A stretch of 64,000 nt of DNA, from contig JBBAEU010000001.1 of the NCBI GenBank assembly GCA_041655765.1, positions 124,001 to 188,000 of the forward strand, in the 5' to 3' direction. The notes under the pieces are model-generated. The model was given only the letters and a program-made list of their open reading frames with translations. It searched no databases and was not told the DNA's origin. Both the position numbers and the translations under genes were made by a program. Shown here piece after piece: positions 44,421-53,443 of this stretch. The stretch is from Brumimicrobium sp041655765 (lineage in GTDB: Bacteria; Bacteroidota; Bacteroidia; Flavobacteriales_D; Crocinitomicaceae). Numbering within the stretch: position 1 is the stretch's first letter; each line of letters opens with the position of its first letter.

Positions 44421-45266
44421 ATGGATTATAGCAACTGTATATATCTAAATTCAGATTATGAAACTTTGACAGAGAGTCAATTTCATAAAGAAAAGTTCCG
44501 TCTTCAGAAGGAATTATTGAAACTCCAAGAGTGGATGCTTGAGCACAAGAAAAAGCTTGTTATTGTCTTTGAAGGTAGAGATGCCGCAGGAAAAGGCGCT
44601 GCAATTCGTCGTATTTCTGAACATTTAATGACTACCCATTTTAGAGTTGTCGAGTTAGGTATCCCCACCTCGAAACAAAATAATAATTGGTTGAAAACCT
44701 ACGAAAAGTATTTTCCAAAAGAAGGAGAAATTGTGTTTTTTGACCGTTCGTGGTATTCTCGTGCACTTATTCAGCCTACAATGAAATATTGTACTAAAAA
44801 TCAATACAAATACTTCATGACTAATGTAGTTGATTGGGAAAAAAAGATGGTCGAAAAAGGCGTTACAATCATTAAATTTTATTTATCCATTAATATTAAC
44901 ACACAAGTTCAACGATTTGAAATTCGGAGAAATCACGACCTTAAATATTGGAAATTATCAACAAACGATATTGAGTCACTTGACCATTGGGAAGATTACA
45001 CAAAGTACAAAGAGAAAATGTTTAAGAAAACCTCTTGGGAAGGTGCGCCTTGGGTTATAATGAACGCCAATAACAAATTGATAGCACAGTTAAATAGTAT
45101 TCGCTATGTACTTCGTACCATTGATTATGAAGGAAAAAAAGATTTAAAACCGAGGTCTTGGACAATGGATGAAGATAACCGGAGTTTGATGTTTCTAGAT
45201 GTGCAGTTCGATAATTTATCGGAAGAACAGTATGTTTTGCTAAGTAGAATTAAACAATATCTTTAA
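44421..45266 (+). CDS. ppk2: Polyphosphate kinase 2, class I type
   Basis: A 281-residue P-loop kinase that transfers phosphate between polyphosphate and nucleoside diphosphates. Walker A is EGRDAAGKGA (about residues 51-60), the lid module includes SLDHWEDYTKYKEKMF, and Walker B is FFDRSWYSRAL. One domain and about 280 residues place it with short PPK2 enzymes. Its neighbour is a Ppx-type exopolyphosphatase, so synthesis or use and breakdown of polyphosphate are encoded together. PPK1 is not in the window. Confidence 0.93.
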   Translation: MDYSNCIYLNSDYETLTESQFHKEKFRLQKELLKLQEWMLEHKKKLVIVFEGRDAAGKGAAIRRISEHLMTTHFRVVELGIPTSKQNNNWLKTYEKYFPKEGEIVFFDRSWYSRALIQPTMKYCTKNQYKYFMTNVVDWEKKMVEKGVTIIKFYLSININTQVQRFEIRRNHDLKYWKLSTNDIESLDHWEDYTKYKEKMFKKTSWEGAPWVIMNANNKLIAQLNSIRYVLRTIDYEGKKDLKPRSWTMDEDNRSLMFLDVQFDNLSEEQYVLLSRIKQYL

Positions 45267-45376
45267 TTATTTTTAGAAATTAGGTCTTCTATTTTGTTTA
45301 AACTCTTTGTTTGGAAGACGCTCATTTGCTCTTATTCTTTTCAATCTTTTTTTACCATTTATTAAACATTTTTTTA

Positions 45377-45384
45377 TATTTTTG
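45377..45384 (+). promoter_or_regulatory. -7 box TATTTTTG upstream of secreted esterase
   Basis: Exact TAnnTTTG, 30 nt before the ATG at 45415. No clear -33 TTG. Confidence 0.4.
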
Positions 45385-45414
45385 AAAGATATAAAACTTT
45401 AAAAATTAGAACTT

Positions 45415-46647
45415 ATGAAAAAACAATTACTCTTATTAGGATTAACCTTTGGTTTATTCACAGGATTTTATAACGCACAAGAATGTCAAGATGGTAGATA
45501 TCATCAGGTACTTTTTCCTAGTGTAACAAAAATAGCAGATGTTAAATATGGAGAAAATCAAAAACCTGTTTTGGGTGGCAGCAATTTGCAAGAACTTCAT
45601 GTGGATATTTATACACCAGATGGTGACACAAAAACTGATAGAGCTTTGGTGATTTTAGCACATGGCGGTTCGTTTATTGGTGGAGATAAATCAGATATTC
45701 AAGTTGTTTGTGAAGAATTTGCAAAAAGAGGTTTTGTTGCAGTTTCCCTACAATATCGCTTGATTGATGTAACTGCTGCTATAGCTTCTGGAGATTTGGG
45801 TGATTACTTCAAAAAAGGTGTCGTTAGAGCAATGCACGACATGAGAGCTGGAATCCGTTTCTTTAGAAAATCGGTTGTCGAAGATGGAAATCCGTATGGA
45901 ATAGATCCAGATGTAATTTTAACAGGAGGATTCTCTGCAGGAGCAATCTTATCAAATCATGTTACATACTTAGATGATGAAGCTAAAATTCCGGCTGATT
46001 TAGTTACTTATATTGCAGCCCAAGGTGGCTTAGAAGGAAATTCTGGTAATCCAGGGTTTAACAGTGCTTCTGGAATGTCGATAAGTTGGTGTGGTGCAAT
46101 TCTTGATACTACATTTATGAGTCCAAATGCACAACCTTATATCGGCTTTCATACAGATGGCGACCAAACTGTTCCGATGTTGGAAGGAGAACCAAATATT
46201 GGCTTGTCTATTCCCGTTACAATTCAAGGAGATTCGTTGATGTACCAAAGAGCTCAAAATGTTGGAATTGAAAGTTTCTATAAAACATACTTTAATAATG
46301 ATGTTCATTGTGGTTTTGACCAAATTGAAACAACATTGATGACATTTGATTTCATATATGACCAACTTTGCGGAGTCATATCCTCTGTTGAAACTGAAGA
46401 AAACATAAACTTTACAATTTACCCGAATCCTGCAAATCAATCATTCTTTGTCCAAGTGCCTGATAACAACTACGATTGGACAGTATCAGTAACAAACTTA
46501 ATGGGACAAGAAATTTTTATGACAAGTTTAGACGCTGTCAAAGATAGAATCGAAATTGAATCGTCTTCTTTTGCAAAAGGTATTTATCTTGTTAATTTAA
46601 CTTCTAAAAATGGAGAAAGGGCAACACAAAAGTTGATTATTGAATAA
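45415..46647 (+). CDS. Secreted alpha/beta-hydrolase (esterase-like) with type IX sorting domain
   Basis: A 410-residue protein with a signal peptide (ending GFYNAQE), then an alpha/beta-hydrolase: oxyanion HGGSFIGG, nucleophile elbow GGFSAGA and a late catalytic His in NDVHCGF. The last about 80 residues are a Por-type sorting domain (FTIYPNPANQSFFV ... GIYLVNLTSKNGE ... QKLIIE), which marks it for export by the type IX system and surface attachment or release. Substrate is not known. A strong terminator follows. Confidence 0.9.
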   Translation: MKKQLLLLGLTFGLFTGFYNAQECQDGRYHQVLFPSVTKIADVKYGENQKPVLGGSNLQELHVDIYTPDGDTKTDRALVILAHGGSFIGGDKSDIQVVCEEFAKRGFVAVSLQYRLIDVTAAIASGDLGDYFKKGVVRAMHDMRAGIRFFRKSVVEDGNPYGIDPDVILTGGFSAGAILSNHVTYLDDEAKIPADLVTYIAAQGGLEGNSGNPGFNSASGMSISWCGAILDTTFMSPNAQPYIGFHTDGDQTVPMLEGEPNIGLSIPVTIQGDSLMYQRAQNVGIESFYKTYFNNDVHCGFDQIETTLMTFDFIYDQLCGVISSVETEENINFTIYPNPANQSFFVQVPDNNYDWTVSVTNLMGQEIFMTSLDAVKDRIEIESSSFAKGIYLVNLTSKNGERATQKLIIE

Positions 46648-46675
46648 AATAATTATCTATCAAACTTTATAAATT

Positions 46676-46704
46676 AAAATCCTGGCATTCGTCGGGATTT
46701 TTTT
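46676..46704 (+). terminator. Rho-independent terminator after secreted esterase
   Basis: AAAATCCTGGC pairs with GTCGGGATTTT over 11 positions (with two G-T pairs) around an ATTC loop, and the 3' arm runs into Ts up to 46704. It is 28 nt after the stop. Confidence 0.8.
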
Positions 46705-46718
46705 ATGTTTAATTTCCG

Positions 46719-46726
46719 TATCTTCG
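46719..46726 (+). promoter_or_regulatory. -7 box TATCTTCG upstream of DUF4293 copy 2
   Basis: Seven of eight match TAnnTTTG; 9 nt before the ATG at 46736, immediately after the preceding terminator. Confidence 0.4.
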
Positions 46727-46735
46727 CAGAAAAAG

Positions 46736-47215
46736 ATGATACAAAGAATCCAGTCTTTATTTCTTGTCGGTACAATTGTAATTTTAATAGTAGTTGCATT
46801 TTGGTTGAGTCTATTCGATTTTATTACAACCGATGCAATTTATCGTTTTGATGGGAATGGAATTTCTAAATCCTCAAGGGTTAACCAAGAATTATTGAAC
46901 CAAGTTGATATACCAATTTATGGAATATTGATTTTGTTAGCAGGTTTGGGAACATTGGCTCTGTTTTCATTTAAAAATCTTGACAAACAATTGCGATACA
47001 CAAAACTTTTATGGGGATTTTATATCATCGTGATATTTGGAACTGTAGTTTGGAGATATTTCTTTGCAACCAATCAAATCGAAGGAGAAATAATCCACCA
47101 TCAATTCTCTTATGGATTTTATCTTTTGGTAATTGGCTTACCTTTTATTCAATTGGCAATTGTCAATATTTCAAAAGATATGAAGAAAATTGACTCAATA
47201 AATAGAATAAGGTAA
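46736..47215 (+). CDS. DUF4293 membrane protein, copy 2
   Basis: A 159-residue four-helix membrane protein starting MIQRIQSLFLVG and ending KKIDSINRIR, the same N- and C-terminal signatures as the copy at 42726. It lacks about 30 residues in the first periplasmic loop relative to that copy. It is 2 nt before the ABC-F gene, so the two are likely co-transcribed. Function unknown. Confidence 0.85.
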   Translation: MIQRIQSLFLVGTIVILIVVAFWLSLFDFITTDAIYRFDGNGISKSSRVNQELLNQVDIPIYGILILLAGLGTLALFSFKNLDKQLRYTKLLWGFYIIVIFGTVVWRYFFATNQIEGEIIHHQFSYGFYLLVIGLPFIQLAIVNISKDMKKIDSINRIR

Positions 47216-47217
47216 AC

Positions 47218-49092
47218 ATGAATTATCTTTCAGTAGAAAATTTGACAAAAACATTCGGAATTAGAACAATTTTCGAAAATCTAACATTTGGCATTAACCA
47301 AGGAGAAAAAGTCGCTTTGGTAGCTAAAAACGGAACTGGTAAATCAACACTTTTAAGATGTCTTCTTGGAAAAGAACCGGTTGATGATGGTCGAATTGTC
47401 TTTAGAAATGACATTACCATTGCTTACTTAGAGCAAGCTGATGAACTGAATCCTGAAAATACAATTTACGAAGAAATTTTTGACCACGATTTACCCAAAC
47501 TTCAGGTATTTAAACAATATTCTCAAGCAATTAAGGATAATAACGAAGAGAAAATAGCACAATTATTTCAGAAAGTTTCAGAATTAAATGCTTGGAACAT
47601 TGACAGCCTTGTTGAGCAAATATTGTCTCAATTAAAACTTGATAATCATGACTTAAAAATAAATACGCTTTCTGGAGGTCAAAAAAAGAGGGTTGCATTG
47701 GCAAAAGTTTTAATTGCAGAACCTGATTTTCTTTTTTTGGATGAGCCAACAAATCATTTAGATTTAGATATGATTCAGTGGTTGGAAGAATACCTTTCCC
47801 AGTCTAAATCAACCATTTTTATGATTACGCACGACCGTTATTTTCTCGAAGTGATTTGTGATGTAATTTATGAATTGGATAACATGCAACTCTATAAATA
47901 CAAAGGAAATTTCTCCTATTTCTTAGAGAAAAAAGCAGAGCGAGAAGAAAACATGTCGATTGAAGTTGGAAAAGCGAAAAGTCAATTCAAAAAAGAGTTG
48001 GAATGGATCAGAAGACAGCCAAAAGCGAGAGGAACAAAGCAAAAAGCACGTATTGAAGCTTTTCATGAAACAGCAAAAGTAGCCAGCCAAAACTTACAAC
48101 AAGATGAATTGGAAATCAAGATAAAAATGGAGCGTTTGGGAGCTAAGATTCTTGAATTACATAATGTTTCGAAAAGTTATGGAGACAAACAAATTTTAAA
48201 AAAATTCAATTACACTTTTCAAAGAAAAGAAAGATTGGGAATTGTAGGACCAAATGGTGTTGGGAAATCTACTTTTTTACGAATTATTACAGGGCAAGAA
48301 ACCCCCGACTTAGGTAAAGTAATCATCGGTGAAACAGTTGTTTTCGGATATTATTCTCAAGAGAATATTGAGGTAAATGAAGACATGAAAGTCATTGATG
48401 TCATTCGGGAAGTGGCTGAATTTATTCCACTTGAAAAGGGGAGAGAAATGTCTGCTGCTCAATTCCTTGAAAAATTCCTTTTTCCTCGCGATATGCACTA
48501 CAATTATGTGTACAAGTTAAGTGGTGGAGAAAAACGTCGTCTGAAGCTTATGAAAGTATTGATGACGAACCCGAATTTCTTAATTTTAGACGAACCAACC
48601 AACGATTTGGATATTTATATTCTTGGAGTTTTGGAAGAATACCTCCGAAACTTTGAAGGTTGCTTAATTGTGGTTTCTCACGACCGTTATTTTATGGATA
48701 AGATGGTTGACCATATTTTTGTTTTTGAAGGTGATGGCGTTATCAATGATATTCTCGGAAATTATACTGTTTACAGAGAAAAACAAAAAGTGTCTTTATT
48801 AGAAGAACAGGCTTTAAGAAGAGAAGAAAATAAACAAATAAGTGAACCTGTAAAATCAACAAAAGTAGAAACTCCAAAAATAAAATTAAGCTATAAAGAA
48901 CAGCAGGAATTAAAAAAACTTGATGAAGAAATCATTCAATTGGAAACTGAAAAAGAAGAGCTCTATAAAGTTTTATATGATTCAAATTTGCCTTCAGAAC
49001 AACTAAACGAAGCGAGTAGAAGATTGGGCGAATTAACGATTATTTTGGAGGAAAAGACCGAAAGATGGATGTATTTAGCTGATTTTGCATAA
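47218..49092 (+). CDS. ABC-F family ATPase (Uup/YfmR-like)
   Basis: A 624-residue soluble protein with two ABC domains and no membrane helices. Domain 1: Walker A AKNGTGKSTLL, signature LSGGQKKRVALAKVL, Walker B LFLDEPTNHLD. Domain 2: GPNGVGKSTFL, LSGGEKRRLKLMKVL, LILDEPTNDLD. The linker has the charged P-site tRNA-interacting motif (about 245-310), and a coiled coil closes the C-terminus (about 560-620), as in Uup. ABC-F proteins act on stalled ribosomes. The first Walker A begins with Ala rather than Gly, a common variant in this group. Confidence 0.93.
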   Translation: MNYLSVENLTKTFGIRTIFENLTFGINQGEKVALVAKNGTGKSTLLRCLLGKEPVDDGRIVFRNDITIAYLEQADELNPENTIYEEIFDHDLPKLQVFKQYSQAIKDNNEEKIAQLFQKVSELNAWNIDSLVEQILSQLKLDNHDLKINTLSGGQKKRVALAKVLIAEPDFLFLDEPTNHLDLDMIQWLEEYLSQSKSTIFMITHDRYFLEVICDVIYELDNMQLYKYKGNFSYFLEKKAEREENMSIEVGKAKSQFKKELEWIRRQPKARGTKQKARIEAFHETAKVASQNLQQDELEIKIKMERLGAKILELHNVSKSYGDKQILKKFNYTFQRKERLGIVGPNGVGKSTFLRIITGQETPDLGKVIIGETVVFGYYSQENIEVNEDMKVIDVIREVAEFIPLEKGREMSAAQFLEKFLFPRDMHYNYVYKLSGGEKRRLKLMKVLMTNPNFLILDEPTNDLDIYILGVLEEYLRNFEGCLIVVSHDRYFMDKMVDHIFVFEGDGVINDILGNYTVYREKQKVSLLEEQALRREENKQISEPVKSTKVETPKIKLSYKEQQELKKLDEEIIQLETEKEELYKVLYDSNLPSEQLNEASRRLGELTIILEEKTERWMYLADFA

Positions 49093-49115
49093 TTTTATAA
49101 GAAATAAATAGAAAT

Positions 49116-49781
49116 ATGATAGGATTAACACAAGGCGAAGAAAACTATCTCAAAGCAATTTATCATCTACAAAAATTATTTGATGGACCTGTAAAAACAA
49201 ATGATTTAGCCAAAAAGATAAATACAAAAGCTAGTTCTGCAACCGATATGATAAGACGTTTGGCAGATAAATCCTTAGTTCTATACGAAAAATATCAAGG
49301 TTGCACATTAACCAGAAAAGGGGAGAAGGAAGCATTAAAAACCATTAGGAAACATCGCTTATGGGAAACGTTTTTAGTGGAAAAATTAAATTTTGGCTGG
49401 GAAGAAGTACACGAAATTGCAGAACAACTTGAACATATTCAGTCGGTAGAGCTAACAAACAGATTGGATGCGTTTTTAAATTTTCCAAAGTTTGACCCAC
49501 ATGGCGATCCAATCCCGAATATAGATGGCGAGGTGTTAACGAGAACAGAAATATCTTCGTTAGCTGAGTTAAAAGTAGGGACAAAAGCTAAAATTGTTGG
49601 AGTTTATGACAGCTCTTCTTCTTTCCTTCAATACCTTGATAAATATCAAATCGGACTTGGAGATGAGATTATTATTAAAGAAAGATTTGATTTTGATAAT
49701 TCCTGTGAAGTTTTATTTAAAGGAAAAACCCTCAACTTTTCTGCTAGCGTAGCATCAAAATTAAGGGTTCAAATTCAATAG
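49116..49781 (+). CDS. DtxR/MntR-family metal-dependent transcriptional regulator
   Basis: A 221-residue regulator. Residues 1-65 are a winged helix (NYLKAIYHLQKL, KTNDLAKKINTKASSATDMIRRL). The dimerisation domain with metal ligands follows (KHRLWETFLVEKL, WEEVHEIAEQLEH, HGDPIP). Residues about 150-221 form a FeoA/SH3-like domain. It should repress iron or manganese uptake genes when the metal is plentiful. No metal transporter lies nearby, so its targets are elsewhere. It follows the ABC-F gene by 23 nt. Confidence 0.92.
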   Translation: MIGLTQGEENYLKAIYHLQKLFDGPVKTNDLAKKINTKASSATDMIRRLADKSLVLYEKYQGCTLTRKGEKEALKTIRKHRLWETFLVEKLNFGWEEVHEIAEQLEHIQSVELTNRLDAFLNFPKFDPHGDPIPNIDGEVLTRTEISSLAELKVGTKAKIVGVYDSSSSFLQYLDKYQIGLGDEIIIKERFDFDNSCEVLFKGKTLNFSASVASKLRVQIQ

Positions 49782-49791
49782 GTTTTTAATT

Positions 49792-51005
49792 TTAATCTTC
49801 GATTTTTAAATCGTGCCCCATTCTATCACGTTTTGTTTCGAGATAAAATTTGTTGTATTTATTACTTTTAATTTCCAATGGAACATTTTCAACAATCTCT
49901 AAACCATATCCAATCAATCCTGTTCTTTTCGTTGGATTATTAGTCATTAATCGCATTTTTGTAACATTCAAATCCCTTAGTATCTGAGCACCAATTCCAT
50001 AGTCTCGTTGGTCGGATTTGAATCCTAATTTCTCGTTTGCTTGAACGGTATCATACCCTTCTTCTTGAAGTTTGTACGCTTTTAATTTGTTCATCAATCC
50101 AATTCCTCTTCCTTCCTGATTCATGTATAGAATTACACCTTTTCCTTCTTTTTGTACCATTCTCATGGCTTCTGAAGTTGAGGGCCACAATCACATCGGC
50201 AAGAACCAAAAATATCTCCAGTAACACAAGAGCTATGAACCCTCGTCAAAACTGCATCTCCTTCTTTCCACTCACCTTTTGTAAGGGCAAGATGTTCCTC
50301 ACCATTTGTTTTATCTATAAAAGCAACCAATTGAAAATCACCATATTCCGTAGGAAGTTCAATTTTCTCCTTTCTCTCAATGAGTGATTCTTTTTTGATT
50401 CTATATTTGATTAAATCTTCAATGCTAATGATTTTTAGATTGAACTCTTTTGCTTTTTCAATCAATTGTGGCAGTCGTGCCATGGAACCATCTTCATTGA
50501 GAATCTCTACCAAAATACCCGCTGGTTTTAATCCTGCAATTCTCGCTAAATCAACTGCAGCTTCGGTATGACCAGTTCTTCTTAAAACGCCTCCTTGCAT
50601 AGCAGTCAAAGGAAAAATATGTCCAGGTCTCCCCAAATCTTCTGGTTTAGTTTTCTCATCAACCAATGATTGGATTGTTTTCGCTCTGTCAAAAACAGAA
50701 ATCCCTGTTGTGCAGCCGTGACCGATTAAATCTACAGAAACTGTAAAAGCTGTATGGTGTAAAACTGTGTTGTTCTGAACCATTGGATGAAGGTCTAATT
50801 CTTCACATCTTTCAGCTGTTAGTGGTGCACAAATTAAACCACGACCATTTGTCGCCATAAAATTTATCATTTCAGGCGTTACTTTTTCTGCCGCAGCAAT
50901 AAAATCTCCCTCATTCTCTCTGTCTTCATCGTCAACAACGATGACAACTTTCCCTGCCTTGATATCCTCAAGTGCCTCTTCTATTGTATTTAATTGAATA
51001 CTCAT
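49792..51005 (-). pseudogene. ribBA: ribBA (DHBP synthase / GTP cyclohydrolase II), frameshifted
   Basis: A bifunctional riboflavin-synthesis gene split into two frames. From 51005 to 50163 the frame encodes the full DHBP synthase (VVDDEDRENEGDF, RPGHIFPLTA, GHTEAAVDLARIAG) and the start of GTP cyclohydrolase II, including its zinc cysteines in CVTGDIFGSCRCDCG. It then stops two codons after PQLQ. The rest (EAMRMVQKEG, NQEGRGIGLMNKLKAY, DQRDYGIGAQIL) continues in another frame from about 50172 to 49792. One base seems lost where CAGGAAGCC is expected and CAGAAGCC is seen (50167-50174). Both parts are otherwise conserved. It may be a recent mutation or a sequencing error. Confidence 0.88.
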
Positions 51006-51029
51006 ATTATCCTTACATCAATTTTATGG

Positions 51030-51037
51030 CAAAAATA
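51030..51037 (-). promoter_or_regulatory. ribBA -7 box TATTTTTG
   Basis: Exact TAnnTTTG on the minus strand, 24 nt before the ribBA ATG. The leader is too short for an FMN riboswitch. Confidence 0.45.
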
Positions 51038-51114
51038 CGACATTTATCTTGTATTTCCATTGTTTATTAAAACTAGTTTTATTTTCAGTTTTTATCAACT
51101 AAAAATGCACGAGA

Positions 51115-52320
51115 TTAATCATTCAAGATAGTAACAAGTCGGTGTGTAATTTTGTTCCAATCGTAGTTTTCTTTTACAAACTGAGTAGCATTCTTTTGTA
51201 GTCGATTGTACAACTCCTCATCATTCAACAATACTGATATTTTCTCTTTGAACTCCTGAGGAGAATTGGCGATTAAAATTTCTTTGTTTGGTTCGGCTTG
51301 AATGGCATTGTTCGATAAACTTGTTGTGATGCAAGGTAATCCAAGTGCCATGGCTTCCAATAATTTATTTTGAAGTCCAACACTTAAAAACATCGGTGCA
51401 ACAAATATCTTTGCACTTTTATATGCGGCTTTGATATCTTCTAAAAATCCAGTTATATCAACGTTTTCTGAAGCTAGTTTTAAAACTTGTCTGGACGGGT
51501 TAGCCCCTGATATTTTTACTTTTGTGTTTGTTGGCAACAAAGGCAAAATGTCGTTAACAATATACTTGGCTGCCGCAATATTTGGAGAATATGACATACT
51601 TCCAATAAATATAATGTCACAATCTTTTTCGACTTCTTTTTCGTAGTTCAGAAATGAATCATCAATGCCGTTTGGGATGATTGTAATGGAGTCATTGTCC
51701 TTATGAAAAATGTGTTTCTGGTCTTGATTAGAAATAATGGTATGGTTTTCAAAGTAATCGAAAATTGTATTTTCATAATTTACTAATCGTTTTGCTTCAC
51801 TGTTGTAAAGAAAGCGTTTCAATCCTTTGTTACTTTGCGAAAGCCTTTCCATTCCTTTTGAAAAGGCATCCATATAATCAATGGTTTTATGACAATCGTG
51901 GTAATCTTTTACATATTCAGCACTACGAATGAGCTGACAGTATATATGGTCAGGTTCAATCACATGAAGAAGTTTTTTAATCTTTCTATGGATGCCAAAA
52001 TGATAAAAATATCCTACTTGAAAGGGTTTATTGGTTAACAAAGAGTAGAGTAATCCACCTATTTTTTGAAAAACATTAATTTGGAAAATATTGATTGATT
52101 CACAATAAGGTTCAAGCTGTTTTTTATGCTTACTTTTTACAACATTGTCAGGCGTGCTAATCAAATGCACCTTAAAATACTTTGAAAGATGTCTAATTTG
52201 ATGATAAACACGCAATTTATCTCCTTTTTCTAATGGATAAGGAAAACGCGATGTAATGATAATCAAATCTTTATATGTCTTTGAGGAATCCAATGAGTCT
52301 TCTTGTGAGTTTTTCTTCAC
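51115..52320 (-). CDS. Glycosyltransferase family 4-like protein, gene A
   Basis: A 401-residue GT-B glycosyltransferase. The N-terminal acceptor domain opens with ITSRFPYPLEKGDKLRVYH. The C-terminal donor domain has the expected IFIGSMSYSPNIAAAKY, KISGANPS, FVAPMFLSVGLQNKLLEAMALGLPCITT with the ExxxxG-type motif. It should transfer a sugar onto a surface glycan; donor and acceptor are not known. The only ATG start overlaps the upstream glycosyltransferase by 50 nt, so translational coupling is likely. Confidence 0.88.
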   Translation of the reverse strand: MKKNSQEDSLDSSKTYKDLIIITSRFPYPLEKGDKLRVYHQIRHLSKYFKVHLISTPDNVVKSKHKKQLEPYCESINIFQINVFQKIGGLLYSLLTNKPFQVGYFYHFGIHRKIKKLLHVIEPDHIYCQLIRSAEYVKDYHDCHKTIDYMDAFSKGMERLSQSNKGLKRFLYNSEAKRLVNYENTIFDYFENHTIISNQDQKHIFHKDNDSITIIPNGIDDSFLNYEKEVEKDCDIIFIGSMSYSPNIAAAKYIVNDILPLLPTNTKVKISGANPSRQVLKLASENVDITGFLEDIKAAYKSAKIFVAPMFLSVGLQNKLLEAMALGLPCITTSLSNNAIQAEPNKEILIANSPQEFKEKISVLLNDEELYNRLQKNATQFVKENYDWNKITHRLVTILND

Positions 52321-53443
52321 TATAATTATTAATAATAAATTGTTTTGCTTGTTGCCCCAATCTCTTTCTCAAGTCGAAGTCCAAATGCAGGCGATACATT
52401 TGTTCTCTAAATTCATCGGGGTTATTTGCAATGAGCACTTCTTTTTCGTGTTGAACTCCAACGCCTCTTACTCCTTCAATCGTTGTAACAATAGGTTTTC
52501 CGAGTGCCATATTTTCGAGTAACTTAATTTTTAAACCACCACCAGAGAGGAGTGGAATAACACAAATTCCATGTTCGTTTATAAATTTAAGGGCATTTTC
52601 AACTTCTCCTACTGTTTTGATACCTTTCTTTTTTATTTTTCGTTTTTCTAAACTTTTTCCAGCCAAGTAAAACTCTGAACCTTTTAATCCTTCAGGAATA
52701 ACTTCGTTAAGAAACCAATCAATGCCTTCAATGTTGGGTTTCCAATCCATTGCGCCTAAAAAATAAAAATCGTCTAAATGATAATTTGCATCTTTTTCTT
52801 TTGGTTGAAAAATAGGAGGGATGGATGTGGTAATGATTTTTGGCTCAAATTGGTGAAAAAATAACGCATCCTCTTCCGTAATTGAAATAATTCCATCAAC
52901 CCGAGAAAGGTTTTTGACCTCAAAATCTTTCAATTGTTTGGATAATTTTTTCAGATACCATTTTTTTATAGGATTCTTAGCGTTTTTAGCGATTGATTCC
53001 CAAACTTTGTGTTCAATATTATGTGCTCTTACAACTATTTTAATATTTTTTGCTCGAAAAAGATAAAGATATGGAAGTAGAAAAATACTTTCTATCAAAG
53101 CAATATCAAAATGCTCTTTCTCTAATATTGATTTAATTTCTTTTTCTACCTTTTTATCATAAAATCGAGCAACGTTATAAGATTTGTTTTTAATCAAATA
53201 ATAAAGTGCTGTAAAAGGATTGGTATCTGTGTTAACTTTTCCCGAATTGATATTCATGTTTTGTAACCAACTCACAGGATATGCCTCAACTTCAAAAGGG
53301 TGTTTATAGGTTGACAAAGTGTAATGGTAGGTTTTTACTTCATCTGAATTTAAAAGCGACTTTAGAATACTAGATATGGCAATACAACCTCCATCTCGCA
53401 ATGGGAAAGCAGGTTTATTTGAAAAATGAAACACCTTTATCAT
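52271..53443 (-). CDS. Glycosyltransferase family 4-like protein, gene B
   Basis: A 390-residue GT-B glycosyltransferase, starting KVFHFSNKPAFPLRDGGCIA and with YFLGAMDWKPNIEGIDWF, FYLAGKSLEK and the donor-site IPLLSGGGLKIKLLENMALGKPIVTT. It is clearly related to gene A downstream, so the pair may come from an old duplication. Its ATG overlaps the stop of the LptF/G-family permease (TAATG). The three genes read as one operon for building and moving a surface glycolipid, which is inferred from context. Confidence 0.88.
   Translation of the reverse strand: MIKVFHFSNKPAFPLRDGGCIAISSILKSLLNSDEVKTYHYTLSTYKHPFEVEAYPVSWLQNMNINSGKVNTDTNPFTALYYLIKNKSYNVARFYDKKVEKEIKSILEKEHFDIALIESIFLLPYLYLFRAKNIKIVVRAHNIEHKVWESIAKNAKNPIKKWYLKKLSKQLKDFEVKNLSRVDGIISITEEDALFFHQFEPKIITTSIPPIFQPKEKDANYHLDDFYFLGAMDWKPNIEGIDWFLNEVIPEGLKGSEFYLAGKSLEKRKIKKKGIKTVGEVENALKFINEHGICVIPLLSGGGLKIKLLENMALGKPIVTTIEGVRGVGVQHEKEVLIANNPDEFREQMYRLHLDFDLRKRLGQQAKQFIINNYSEEKLTRRLIGFLKDI

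Noticed and set aside
50163..50190. Programmed -1 frameshift in ribBA
   Set aside because: The site AACTTCAGAAG has no slippery heptamer or clear downstream structure, and RibBA is not known to need frameshifting.
49792..51037. FMN riboswitch before ribBA
   Set aside because: Only 24 nt separate the -7 box from the ATG, far too short for the RFN element.
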